NCBI GenBank assembly: GCA_042091375.1
Contig: JBELHO010000013.1
Coordinates: forward strand, 1 to 64,000
DNA: 64,000 nt
Reading direction: 5' to 3'
Source: JBELHO01 sp042091375
GTDB taxonomy: Bacteria > Pseudomonadota > Gammaproteobacteria > Enterobacterales > Alteromonadaceae
The position numbers were made by a program, and so were the translations under genes. Under the pieces are notes generated by a model. That model saw nothing but the letters and a program-made list of their open reading frames with translations. It searched no databases and had not been told where the DNA came from. This document shows positions 45,234-54,243 of the stretch, piece by piece; positions within the stretch are counted from its first letter, which is position 1; each line of letters begins with the position of its first letter.

Positions 45234-45355
45234 GTTTAACCTACAGAGTACTGTTTAACTTACAAAGTACTGTTTAACTTACAAAGTTAGGTTTAACTTA
45301 TTAATTGCTAATTTACTTGTTAACTGCTAATTCACTTGTTAACTGCTAATTAAGG
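45234..45355. repeat. Two adjacent 19-bp tandem arrays
   Basis: The first array has units GTTTAACTTACAAAGTACT (variants) at 45234, 45253 and 45272 plus a partial at 45291. The second has units TTAACTGCTAATTCACTTG (variants) at 45301, 45320 and a partial at 45339. Both periods are 19 bp though the units are unrelated. A GTAAAATT/AATTTTAC hairpin follows at 45355-45373, shortly before the mltF end. These fill the gap between the small basic gene and mltF. Confidence 0.88.
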
Positions 45356-45408
45356 TAAAATTAGCAATTTTACGTGACATTTTGATGACATATGAATTGG
45401 TTAAGCAA

Positions 45409-46869
45409 TTAATCAAGTGCTAACTTTTTTTGCTCGAGAATATTCGATTGATTCGCTTCAGTTGCACTTTGCTGTGCTATTTTCTTGTCCTGTTGTGATT
45501 TGTCATCAATCCAAGTCAAGGTGTCGTAATAACGCCTAATATTTTCAACATAATGAACCGGTTCATCGCCTCGAGCATATCCATATTTGGTGTTTTTATA
45601 GTATTTTTTTTGCTTTAGTAAAGGTAAACGCTCTTTCACATCGACCCAACGATCTGGATCGCCACCTTGTCGTTGGGTGATGATGCGTGCATCGTTTAAA
45701 TGCCCTAAGCCAACATTATAAGATGCTAAAGCGAACCACAGTTTGTCGGGCTCTGGCACCCTATCTGGGGTGCGATCAAACATTTGCTTAAAATATTTAG
45801 CCCCGCCACGAATACTTTGCTCGGCATCTAAACGACTTTCAATACCCATTTGTTTGGCTGTGGCTAAAGTTAACATCATTAACCCCCTGACTCCAGTGTA
45901 AGAACGAGCATCGGGTTGCCAGTGGGATTCTTGGTAACTTATTGCCGCCAAAAGCCGCCAATCCATGTCTTGGCTGTACTGTTGGAACAGGTCTTTGTAT
46001 TTAGGCAAAATATTTTCAACCGCTTTAATAAAAACCCGAGTATCAACATAATCGAATTTTTCTATATGCCCATAATATTTGTCATCTAGGGCCAATAAGC
46101 TACCGTCGTGATGAATTTTGCCAAAAAATTCTACTAAGCTCGCCAACAAGCTATCGTCGTCATTGTTGGCGAGCATCCAAGCCACTGGCTCTGCTTTTTT
46201 GATGGTAAAGCCAACGCTTATTTCCGGGTAATATCGACGACTTATTGCCAAGGTTGAACTGTCGATAATGGTATAATCGACCTTTTCATCTAATATTTGT
46301 ATTAACAACTCTTCATTGTCTAATTCTTGGTTTTCTTGCCAATTGAGATTGTTATAGCTGGCTTTGAGTTCGTTTAAATTTTCTACATGACTGGAATTGG
46401 CAGCAACGACTAAATTACCGGTTAAATCTTTGATTGTGCGCGGTCTAACTTGCCCTTGTTTAAACACTAACTTTTGACTTATTTCACTGTAACTAGGCGC
46501 GAAGCGAAACTTTTTTAAACGCTGTTCAGTAACCGATAGACCGGCGGCTAAAAAGTCAACATCACCAGACTGCAGTTTGAGAAATAGTGATTCTAAGCTG
46601 TAACTGGCGGAAATTTTTAATTCAACCCCGAGGTGATCGGCATATTTTTTCGCCAATTCGTATTCAAAACCAGTGTCACCGTCGGCACCAATGTAGTAGT
46701 TGGTTAAACCATAAATAGTGCCAACCGTCACATAACCGCGATCAATAATGTGCTGCAAACTCACTTGCTGCTTGACGTCACTGCAACTAGAGAGCGATAC
46801 AGTGGCTATAAACAGATAGAAGACAGCAAAGTAGCTTATCGTGTTGTTATCGAATAATACGGATTTCAT
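45409..46869 (-). CDS. mltF: Membrane-bound lytic murein transglycosylase F
   Basis: A 486-residue lipoprotein lytic transglycosylase. The signal peptide ends at a lipobox-like LSSC with C29. Residues about 40-270 form a periplasmic solute-binding-like regulatory domain (SBP_bac_3: RGYVTVGTIYG, GFEYELAKKYA, GDVDFLAAGLS). The SLT catalytic domain follows with the catalytic Glu in ISYQESHW and GVRGLMML. It cleaves peptidoglycan to anhydromuropeptides at the outer membrane. It is divergent from purL, an arrangement also found in E. coli. Confidence 0.95.
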   Translation of the reverse strand: MKSVLFDNNTISYFAVFYLFIATVSLSSCSDVKQQVSLQHIIDRGYVTVGTIYGLTNYYIGADGDTGFEYELAKKYADHLGVELKISASYSLESLFLKLQSGDVDFLAAGLSVTEQRLKKFRFAPSYSEISQKLVFKQGQVRPRTIKDLTGNLVVAANSSHVENLNELKASYNNLNWQENQELDNEELLIQILDEKVDYTIIDSSTLAISRRYYPEISVGFTIKKAEPVAWMLANNDDDSLLASLVEFFGKIHHDGSLLALDDKYYGHIEKFDYVDTRVFIKAVENILPKYKDLFQQYSQDMDWRLLAAISYQESHWQPDARSYTGVRGLMMLTLATAKQMGIESRLDAEQSIRGGAKYFKQMFDRTPDRVPEPDKLWFALASYNVGLGHLNDARIITQRQGGDPDRWVDVKERLPLLKQKKYYKNTKYGYARGDEPVHYVENIRRYYDTLTWIDDKSQQDKKIAQQSATEANQSNILEQKKLALD

Positions 46870-46996
46870 AACTGCTGATTGTGTCGTTATTTCTCGTGTT
46901 TTTAAAGTATTATTTTATTATAGCCCATTACACTAAACAGTAAACTTTGCTCAAACTTCAACATTAAAAATAAATCACCTATACCAACAATATTGC

Positions 46997-47025
46997 TTAT
47001 CAAAAGCATGATTTTCAACTATAAT
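46997..47025 (+). promoter_or_regulatory. Predicted promoter of purL
   Basis: TTATCA and a perfect TATAAT (47020-47025) are 17 bases apart, giving a leader of about 38 bases. I see no clear PurR box in the 200-base mltF-purL spacer. Confidence 0.5.
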
Positions 47026-47069
47026 ACGCGCGATTTTTTTCCCTTATTTAATCTACTAGTGAGTAAAAA

Positions 47070-50000
47070 ATGGCGATGTTGATCCAAACCCTTCGTGGCG
47101 CTCCGGCACTATCAGAATTTCGTACTAAAAAATTGCTTGGCCAATGTGCGCAAGCCAATTTACCCATTGACGATATCTATGCCGAGTTTACTCACTTTGC
47201 TCATTTATCAGCGGAACTGTCTGCGCAAGAAACCCAAGTATTAGCGAAACTTTTAACTTATGGCCCCAACATTGAAGAACACCAACCGTCAGGGCAATTA
47301 TGCTTAGTAACGCCGAGACCGGGAACTATTTCCCCTTGGTCGTCAAAGTCGACAGATATTGCTCATAACTGTGGCTTAAATAAGGTTGTTCGTTTAGAAC
47401 GCGGTATTGCCTATTACACCCGTGGGGAAAACCTAACTGCTGAGCAAAATGGACAATTACACCAGCTCATTTCAGACCGAATGATGGAGACGATTTTCAC
47501 TGACATCAGCCAAGCTCAGGCGCTTTTTGTCAGTGCTGATCCGAAAAAGCTGTCTTCTATTGATATTTTATCTGGAGGCAGACAAGCCCTAGAGCAAGCC
47601 AATACCGATCTAGGTTTAGCCCTTGCCGACGACGAAGTCAGTTACTTATTTGATAATTTTACTCAGTTAGGACGCAATCCCAACGACATAGAACTTTATA
47701 TGTTTGCTCAAGCAAACTCAGAGCATTGCCGCCATAAAATATTCAATGCCGATTGGACAATTGATGGGATAAAACAACCCAAATCTCTATTTAAAATGAT
47801 CCGCAATACCCATGAAATCAATGGCGACTTCGTGTTGAGTGCCTACAAAGACAATGCGGCAGTTATGGTCGGGCATCAGGGTGGACGGTTTTTTCCCGAT
47901 GCCAACACCAACCAATACGGTTATCACCATGAAGATATTCAAATCTTAATGAAAGTTGAAACCCATAATCACCCCACGGCAATATCTCCCTACCCAGGTG
48001 CGGCTACCGGATCAGGTGGAGAAATTCGCGATGAAGGCGCTACTGGAGTCGGCTCGAAACCCAAGGCGGGATTAGTCGGTTTTTCGGTATCTAACTTGCG
48101 TATACCCAATTTTGAACAACCGTGGGAAACCGATCACGGCAAACCAAGTCGGATTGTTTCGGCGCTTGATATCATGATAGAGGGGCCATTGGGTGGCGCA
48201 GCATTTAATAACGAGTTTGGTCGACCCAATATTCTAGGCTATTTCCGCACTTACGAAGAACAAGTCAATTCCTTTAATGGCGTTGAAGTTCGCGGTTATC
48301 ACAAACCCATTATGCTCGCCGGTGGTTTAGGTAATATTCGCGATCAACACGTGCAAAAAGGCGATATTGTAGTGGGCGCCAATTTAATTGCCTTAGGCGG
48401 TCCTGCAATGAATATCGGCTTAGGTGGTGGTGCCGCTTCAAGTATGGCTTCAGGTCAGTCGGCAGAAGATCTTGATTTTGCCTCGGTGCAACGAGAAAAT
48501 CCAGAAATGGAGCGTCGTTGTCAAGAAGTTATCGATAAGTGTTGGCAGCTTGGTGAAGAAAATCCGATATTATTCATACACGATGTCGGCGCCGGTGGTT
48601 TATCTAATGCCTTTCCAGAATTAGTTGCCGATGGTGGTCGAGGTGGTAATTTTGAACTGCGCAATGTGCCCAATGATGAGCGCAGTATGGCCCCTCACGA
48701 AATTTGGTGTAATGAGTCACAAGAGCGTTATGTATTAGCGGTTGCAGATCAACAATTATCCCAATTTAGTGAAATTTGTGCACGTGAACGAGCTCCCTTT
48801 GCCGTGGTTGGTCGCGCCACAGAAGAACAACATTTAACCGTCACCGACGCCCACTTTAGCGACGATGAAAAACTCAATACCCCAATTGACTTACCCCTTG
48901 ATGTGTTATTGGGTAAAACCCCTAAAATCATTAAAAATGTTGAAAGTAAAAGCAAAGCGAATAACCGTTTAAATTTTGCTGAGGTCACCTTAGCTGATGC
49001 CGCTGAACGGATTTTACGCTTGCCCACTGTCGCCGAAAAAACTTTTTTAATCACCATTGGCGATCGCAGTGTTACTGGCATGGTTAACAGAGATCAAATG
49101 GTAGGCCCGTGGCAGGTGCCGGTAGCAGATTGTGGCGTTACCGCCTCAGCATTAGATTCGTATCACGGCGAAGCGATGGCACTTGGCGAGCGCACTCCAG
49201 TAGCATTACTCAATTACGGCGCATCTGCACGACTTGCTGTAGCTGAAGCCTTAACCAACATAGCCAGTGCTGATATCGGTGATTTAAACCGGATCAAGTT
49301 ATCAGCTAACTGGATGTCACCAGCAGGTCATCCGGGAGAAGACGCGGGGTTATATGAGGCGGTTAAAGCCATAGGTGAAGAACTGTGTCCAGCTTTAGGC
49401 TTAACAATCCCAGTTGGCAAAGATTCTATGTCAATGAAAACCCAATGGCAGGAAAATGGCCAAGACAAATCAGTAACTTCACCACTTTCATTGATTATTA
49501 CAGCTTTCGGTGCCGTGGCAGACATTCGCAAAACTGTGACACCGCAATTGCGCACCGATCAAGGTGAAAGCAGACTGATAGCCATCGATTTATCACAGGG
49601 CAAAAACCGCTTGGGCGGTTCATGTTTAGCGCAAGTATACAAACAATTGGGCAGTGACACCCCAGATGTAGATAGCCCTGAGTTATTAAAGGGCTTTTTC
49701 AATGCCATACAAAGCTTAGTTGGTCAACAAAAGCTACTCGCTTATCACGATAGATCTGATGGTGGTTTATTTACTGCCGTCGCCGAAATGGCGTTTGCCG
49801 GTCATACCGGTGTAGATATTGATCTCAGCGCATTAGAGGGAGATGACTTAGCGGTATTGTTTAGCGAAGAATTAGGTGCTGTATTGCAGGTTCGCCAGCA
49901 AGATGTCGAGGCGGTTTTCGAGGTGTTTGAGCAACACAACATCAGGGCTTGCTGTCGCGACATTGGTCAATTAAACAACACTGACACTATATCCTTTAGT

Positions 50001-50999
50001 CGTAACAATAGTGTTATCCTTGAAAATTCACGTACTTATTATCGCACAACTTGGGCAGAAACTACCCTTAAAATGCAGTCACTTCGCGACAATAGCGAAT
50101 GTGCAGAGCAAGAGCATGCGGTTAAATTTGATACCGAAGATCCAGGTCTTAATGCCCTGCTTACCTTTGACATTAATGACGATATCGTCGCCAATTTAAT
50201 TGCCCGTGATGCGGTTGACGAGTCCAACCCTCGTGTTGCTATTTTACGTGAGCAAGGCGTTAACTCTCATGTAGAAATGGCTGCAGCTTTTGATAGAGCC
50301 GGTTTTATTGCCATCGATGTTCACATGTCTGATATTCTTTCAGGGCGAACTAATTTAGCCGACTTCGCTGGTTTAGTTGCGTGCGGCGGTTTCTCATATG
50401 GCGATGTATTAGGTGCTGGTGAAGGTTGGGCGAAATCAATTCTTTTTAACAGTAAAGCTAAAGAGATGTTTAAAAACTTCTTTCACCGAGAAGATACCTT
50501 CACCCTAGGGGTTTGTAATGGCTGTCAAATGCTGTCCAATTTAAAAGAAATTATCCCTGGCAGTGACGCTTGGCCACATTTTGTGCAAAATAAATCCGAA
50601 CGCTTTGAAGCGCGTTTTTCATTAGTTGAAATACAACCTAGCCCGTCAATATTTTTTAAAGACATGGATGGTTCTCGAATGCCGATTGCCGTTTCTCATG
50701 GTGAAGGCCATGCAGAGTTCATCTCTGAGCAAGCCATAGCCAATGCCAATGATTCAGGTACGGTAGCGATGCGCTATGTCGATAACTATGGTCAGGTAAC
50801 TGAGACTTATCCGGCTAATCCTAATGGCTCACCTGATGGAATTACCGCATTAACCACGACTGATGGTCGGGTTACCATCATGATGCCGCATCCTGAACGA
50901 GTTTTTAGAACGGTAGCTAATTCTTGGCACCCCGATGAATGGCAAGAAGACTCACCTTGGGTGCGTATGTTTAGAAATGCGCGAAAATTTGTCGGCTAG
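47070..50999 (+). CDS. purL: Phosphoribosylformylglycinamidine synthase, large single-chain PurL
   Basis: A 1309-residue enzyme of purine synthesis, converting FGAR to FGAM with glutamine and ATP. The N-terminal PurS-like region and linker are followed by two AIRS-like ATP-binding domains (SEHCRHKIFNADW, KVETHNHPTAISPYPGAATG, KDSMSMKT). The C-terminal glutamine amidotransferase has the nucleophile C1149 in GVCNGCQML and the later PHPERVFR. The length fits the large gammaproteobacterial type. It starts at ATG 47070, with ATG 47076 as an alternative, is a single-gene unit and ends at a strong terminator. Confidence 0.98.
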   Translation: MAMLIQTLRGAPALSEFRTKKLLGQCAQANLPIDDIYAEFTHFAHLSAELSAQETQVLAKLLTYGPNIEEHQPSGQLCLVTPRPGTISPWSSKSTDIAHNCGLNKVVRLERGIAYYTRGENLTAEQNGQLHQLISDRMMETIFTDISQAQALFVSADPKKLSSIDILSGGRQALEQANTDLGLALADDEVSYLFDNFTQLGRNPNDIELYMFAQANSEHCRHKIFNADWTIDGIKQPKSLFKMIRNTHEINGDFVLSAYKDNAAVMVGHQGGRFFPDANTNQYGYHHEDIQILMKVETHNHPTAISPYPGAATGSGGEIRDEGATGVGSKPKAGLVGFSVSNLRIPNFEQPWETDHGKPSRIVSALDIMIEGPLGGAAFNNEFGRPNILGYFRTYEEQVNSFNGVEVRGYHKPIMLAGGLGNIRDQHVQKGDIVVGANLIALGGPAMNIGLGGGAASSMASGQSAEDLDFASVQRENPEMERRCQEVIDKCWQLGEENPILFIHDVGAGGLSNAFPELVADGGRGGNFELRNVPNDERSMAPHEIWCNESQERYVLAVADQQLSQFSEICARERAPFAVVGRATEEQHLTVTDAHFSDDEKLNTPIDLPLDVLLGKTPKIIKNVESKSKANNRLNFAEVTLADAAERILRLPTVAEKTFLITIGDRSVTGMVNRDQMVGPWQVPVADCGVTASALDSYHGEAMALGERTPVALLNYGASARLAVAEALTNIASADIGDLNRIKLSANWMSPAGHPGEDAGLYEAVKAIGEELCPALGLTIPVGKDSMSMKTQWQENGQDKSVTSPLSLIITAFGAVADIRKTVTPQLRTDQGESRLIAIDLSQGKNRLGGSCLAQVYKQLGSDTPDVDSPELLKGFFNAIQSLVGQQKLLAYHDRSDGGLFTAVAEMAFAGHTGVDIDLSALEGDDLAVLFSEELGAVLQVRQQDVEAVFEVFEQHNIRACCRDIGQLNNTDTISFSRNNSVILENSRTYYRTTWAETTLKMQSLRDNSECAEQEHAVKFDTEDPGLNALLTFDINDDIVANLIARDAVDESNPRVAILREQGVNSHVEMAAAFDRAGFIAIDVHMSDILSGRTNLADFAGLVACGGFSYGDVLGAGEGWAKSILFNSKAKEMFKNFFHREDTFTLGVCNGCQMLSNLKEIIPGSDAWPHFVQNKSERFEARFSLVEIQPSPSIFFKDMDGSRMPIAVSHGEGHAEFISEQAIANANDSGTVAMRYVDNYGQVTETYPANPNGSPDGITALTTTDGRVTIMMPHPERVFRTVANSWHPDEWQEDSPWVRMFRNARKFVG

Positions 51000-51018
51000 G
51001 GTTTTATTGATTTGATCC

Positions 51019-51047
51019 AAAAAAAAGGCGCTGATGCGCCTTTTTTT
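51019..51047 (+). terminator. Intrinsic terminator of purL
   Basis: GGCGC and GCGCC form a stem around TGAT, extended by an A run on the left and a T run on the right. It is about 25 bases after the purL stop and symmetrical enough to work in both directions. Confidence 0.93.
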
Positions 51048-51204
51048 CTATGCTATTCATTAATAACATCCTCGCTAACACGCTATTTAAATTCCTTAAT
51101 ATTGCATGCATACCATGACTAAATACTCTACACCTTACTAAATTTATTGCACTTGCAATAATTTAAATAATGGTTATGCTGTTTAAATAAACAAGGAAAC
51201 ACTT

Positions 51205-51879
51205 ATGCAACAACATGATTCATCACCATTGAATGATTATATTGAATATCCAGTAGCAGAAATGTTGAACCGTTCAGAGGCTTTTTATCAACAGATAAAA
51301 CGCCGACATACCATACGCAATTTTAGTGAGCGCCCTGTTCCGCAACAAATCATTGAAAATTGTATCAAAGCGGCAGCAACCGCACCCAGTGGTGCCAATC
51401 ATCAACCTTGGCATTTTGTAGCAATACACAGTACTGACATCAAAAAACAAATCCGCCAACACGCTGAAGCACACGAACAAAGCTTTTATCGCGGTCGAGC
51501 TGGGGAAGAATGGCTCAATGCCTTAAAGCCGCTGGGTACCGACGCCAATAAAGCATACTTAGAGTACGCTCCTTGGCTGATCGCTATTTTTAGTCAAAAA
51601 AAAGGCGGAGTGACCTCGACAGAAAAAAACACCAATTACTACGTGCACGAGTCAGTGGGTATTGCCACAGGTTTTTTGATCAATGCCTTGCACTGTTCCG
51701 GATTAGTTACCCTAACTCACACCCCAAAACCCATGTCCTTTTTAAGTAAAATATGCGGTCGAGGTGACAATGATCTACCTTATATGTTATTGATCACTGG
51801 TTACCCGAGTAGTGATGCGACTGTGCCAGCTCACGCGCAACTGAAAAAATCATTACCTGAAATCGCTACTTTTCTGTGA
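51205..51879 (+). CDS. Nitroreductase family flavoprotein
   Basis: A 224-residue FMN-binding nitroreductase-fold protein. The N-terminal RRHTIRNFSERPVP binds FMN phosphate, followed by AAATAPSGANHQPWHFVAI. A later VGIATGFLINALHCSGL and TPKPMSFL complete the core. Substrates could be nitroaromatics, quinones or flavin-like compounds; the family also includes iodotyrosine deiodinase-like members. aaggaaac lies before the ATG. It is a single-gene unit. Confidence 0.9.
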   Translation: MQQHDSSPLNDYIEYPVAEMLNRSEAFYQQIKRRHTIRNFSERPVPQQIIENCIKAAATAPSGANHQPWHFVAIHSTDIKKQIRQHAEAHEQSFYRGRAGEEWLNALKPLGTDANKAYLEYAPWLIAIFSQKKGGVTSTEKNTNYYVHESVGIATGFLINALHCSGLVTLTHTPKPMSFLSKICGRGDNDLPYMLLITGYPSSDATVPAHAQLKKSLPEIATFL

Positions 51880-51960
51880 GGCCAATTTTATCTAAACAGC
51901 AATGCTAGCACTGAACATAATCCAGCTGAGGTGGCAATTTTTACTCGCAATTAAATGCGA

Positions 51961-52176
51961 TTATTCGCCGATATCTAGGGCAATGTCAGTACACTTTTTA
52001 GCACAGTAAATACCAGTTTGTCGGTCTTGGCCAGTTAAAACCACAGACAAAGATTGCTTACACACCGGACAGTGTGTGATTTTACCGTTCAACACATTCT
52101 TGATAAAAGATTTTTGTTGGTGATATGACTTGGCTGACAACTTAGCCAACTGAGCAAATGATTTATGATCAGGCAT
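51961..52176 (-). CDS. Small zinc-ribbon-like protein
   Basis: A 71-residue protein from the ATG at 52176, which overlaps the stop of the RraB-like gene (TGATG), so translation is coupled. The frame extends upstream to 52206 inside that gene, but the coupled ATG is more likely. Two cysteine pairs, CPVC and a C..KKC pair (IYCAKKCTDIALD), suggest one zinc site. I do not recognise the family. Coupling suggests a shared role with the RraB-like protein. Confidence 0.65.
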   Translation of the reverse strand: MPDHKSFAQLAKLSAKSYHQQKSFIKNVLNGKITHCPVCKQSLSVVLTGQDRQTGIYCAKKCTDIALDIGE

Positions 52177-52532
52177 CAACATGCAACACTGGTGACTGCA
52201 GAGCAATACCAGCCATCAAATTGACCTTGCAAAGATTTTGAACTTGTTTCCAACAAATGCTGGTAAGCGGTGATATTTTCATAACTCGCCGCCATTTCAG
52301 GATAGGCGGTTATTTCCCAAGGTAAATCTTGGTCGCTTGGATTAGGACAAAATGACAATTTTTGATTGTTTTCTAATAATAATTGACCAAACTTTAAAGC
52401 CAATTGTTGATTGGGGAAAATCACTGAAAACTCCACTTCACGGGTTTGCGTTAAATCATCACCATCTTGTAATAATTGCCATAATGCATTGCCATTATTG
52501 TCTTCCGGAAAAAGGGTTAAATCACGTGCCAT
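52176..52532 (-). CDS. RraB-like protein (ribonuclease E inhibitor family)
   Basis: A 118-residue acidic protein resembling the RraB family, whose E. coli member binds and inhibits RNase E. Matching features are ALWQLLQDGDDLTQTREVEF near the start, the LALKFGQLLLENNQKL helix, and the late FDGWYC that resembles the YDGWG end of RraB. It is shorter than E. coli RraB and ends with VTSVAC. It is followed by a coupled zinc-ribbon gene. Assignment rests on remembered family pattern, so it is moderate. Confidence 0.65.
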   Translation of the reverse strand: MARDLTLFPEDNNGNALWQLLQDGDDLTQTREVEFSVIFPNQQLALKFGQLLLENNQKLSFCPNPSDQDLPWEITAYPEMAASYENITAYQHLLETSSKSLQGQFDGWYCSAVTSVAC

Positions 52533-52671
52533 TTTGTTGCCTTGTTAAATTGAGTTACTTGCAACTGATATTTTATCGCGATATGGGCTTAGATCAAAAT
52601 ACTAATTCGAGGACCAATGGATTTTTGTTACACTAGTGTGTAAATGATGACAATGACTTGGCGATAACTCG

Positions 52672-53568
52672 ATGTATAAATTTGAATTCCACATTACCAT
52701 AGAGACAGAGCAAGCATCGGTGGTAGAAAGCATTGCCAAAGAATGTCAAATAAACACCTATCAGCTGAGTATTAATCAAATAAAACAGGCCGTTAATAAA
52801 GGCGCATTGTGGTTGACTCGAGGTAAATCGACACAGCGCTTACGCAAGATAAAGAAGCCCTTGCAATTAGGTGATGAGATCCATTTTTATTACCACCAAC
52901 AGGTGTTAGATCAGAAGCCAGCCGCTGCACAATTAATTGAAGATTTTCACCATTACAGTGTTTGGTACAAGCCCTATGGTATGCTTTCGCAAGGATCGAA
53001 ATGGAGCGATCATTGTACCATTTGCCGTTGGGTAGAAAGTCATATTACGCCCCAGCGAACCGCCTACTTAGTGCACCGTTTAGACAGAGCGGCCAGCGGT
53101 TTGATCATGGTTGCGCACAGTAAATCAGCGGCACAACTATTAAGTCAGTTATTCGAACAACGAACAATAAAGAAACATTACCAAGTCATTGTTCACGGCA
53201 AATTTGCCGTTGAGGATAATAACCAAGTAGTTGACCAAGCTATTGATGGTAAAAAAGCCCACAGTATTTTTTCAATGCTCGACTACCATCAACCATCAGA
53301 TACTTCATTACTTGAGGTAAAAATAGCAACGGGTAGAAAACATCAAATTAGGAAACATGCCAGCCTGAATAACTTGCCTGTGGTCGGTGATAGACTACAC
53401 GGCTTAAAAAGTTACCGTTACCCCGATGATTTACACCTGCAATTAACCGCTGTTTATTTGGCCTTTAATTGCCCGTTCACCAACAGTGAAAGCTGTATTG
53501 AATTGCCGATTGCGCATCGACCAAGCCTTATCAACACCGCGAAAAAATTATCAAACACAACAAAGTAA
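52672..53568 (+). CDS. RluA-family RNA pseudouridine synthase
   Basis: A 298-residue pseudouridine synthase. The catalytic aspartate is D138 in LVHRLDRAASGLIMVAHS, the RluA-family HRLDR motif with AASG in place of the more usual TSG. An N-terminal S4-like segment lies at about residues 33-75 (INQIKQAVNKGALWL and LGDEIHFYY), and KIATGRKHQIRKH is the conserved C-terminal motif. The target RNA (tRNA or rRNA position) cannot be assigned from sequence alone. Single gene. Confidence 0.88.
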   Translation: MYKFEFHITIETEQASVVESIAKECQINTYQLSINQIKQAVNKGALWLTRGKSTQRLRKIKKPLQLGDEIHFYYHQQVLDQKPAAAQLIEDFHHYSVWYKPYGMLSQGSKWSDHCTICRWVESHITPQRTAYLVHRLDRAASGLIMVAHSKSAAQLLSQLFEQRTIKKHYQVIVHGKFAVEDNNQVVDQAIDGKKAHSIFSMLDYHQPSDTSLLEVKIATGRKHQIRKHASLNNLPVVGDRLHGLKSYRYPDDLHLQLTAVYLAFNCPFTNSESCIELPIAHRPSLINTAKKLSNTTK

Positions 53569-53774
53569 TAACTTACAATCACTATTGATTTCCCGGGACG
53601 AGTGTCGGTTTGGTTGCGCAAAAGCTGAACAGTGATAATGATAAATGCTGATAATAATTTATACTGCTAATGGTTGAGTGAAAAGGTCGAGTTAATATCA
53701 CCTTATCACTAACTGCAGAGTCACTGGTATCGACAGGCAGATCATACCTCTTAGGCTAACGGCTCATCAGCCAT

Positions 53775-54131
53775 TTATTTATTTGTTTCACCCAAAACCC
53801 GTTCAACGATCTCCGGTTGATAGTGTTTTGCAAAAGCTCTCGATGCAGCTTCAACGGTGACCGCTACTAAAATACCCGCAAACATAATGCCAATGGTTGC
53901 GATCAGTATAGACAAGACTCTGGATATTGAGTGTTTGGGCTTTAGATCACCGTAGCCGACAGTTAAAGCGGTAATAAAAGCCCAATAAATGGCATCAAAT
54001 CTTCGCCAAGATTCAATTCGACCAACAGCTAGCCCCAATATTGTAATAATAGCGGACAATAACAGTAAGATAGGAGCAACAAAATAAAACCCCAAAAATA
54101 GTACTTCAATGAACAATAAAGAATATTCCAT
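53775..54131 (-). CDS. Two-helix potassium channel family protein
   Basis: A small K+ channel of the Ion_trans_2 type, 118 residues from ATG 54131 (a GTG at 54167 would add 12). Two or three hydrophobic segments enclose the pore loop with the selectivity filter TVGYGD, then a membrane helix SRVLSILIATIGIMFAGILVA. There is no RCK or other regulatory domain, so gating is unknown. It follows dapA on the same strand, about 110 bases downstream. Confidence 0.85.
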   Translation of the reverse strand: MEYSLLFIEVLFLGFYFVAPILLLLSAIITILGLAVGRIESWRRFDAIYWAFITALTVGYGDLKPKHSISRVLSILIATIGIMFAGILVAVTVEAASRAFAKHYQPEIVERVLGETNK

Positions 54132-54243
54132 AATACCGCTATTTACCCTAAAAATTGACAATTTCACTAATGATTATTACATGCCACAAAGGCGTAAAAG
54201 CACAGCTATCACTTCGAAAAATCATTGCCATCGACTTTAAATA

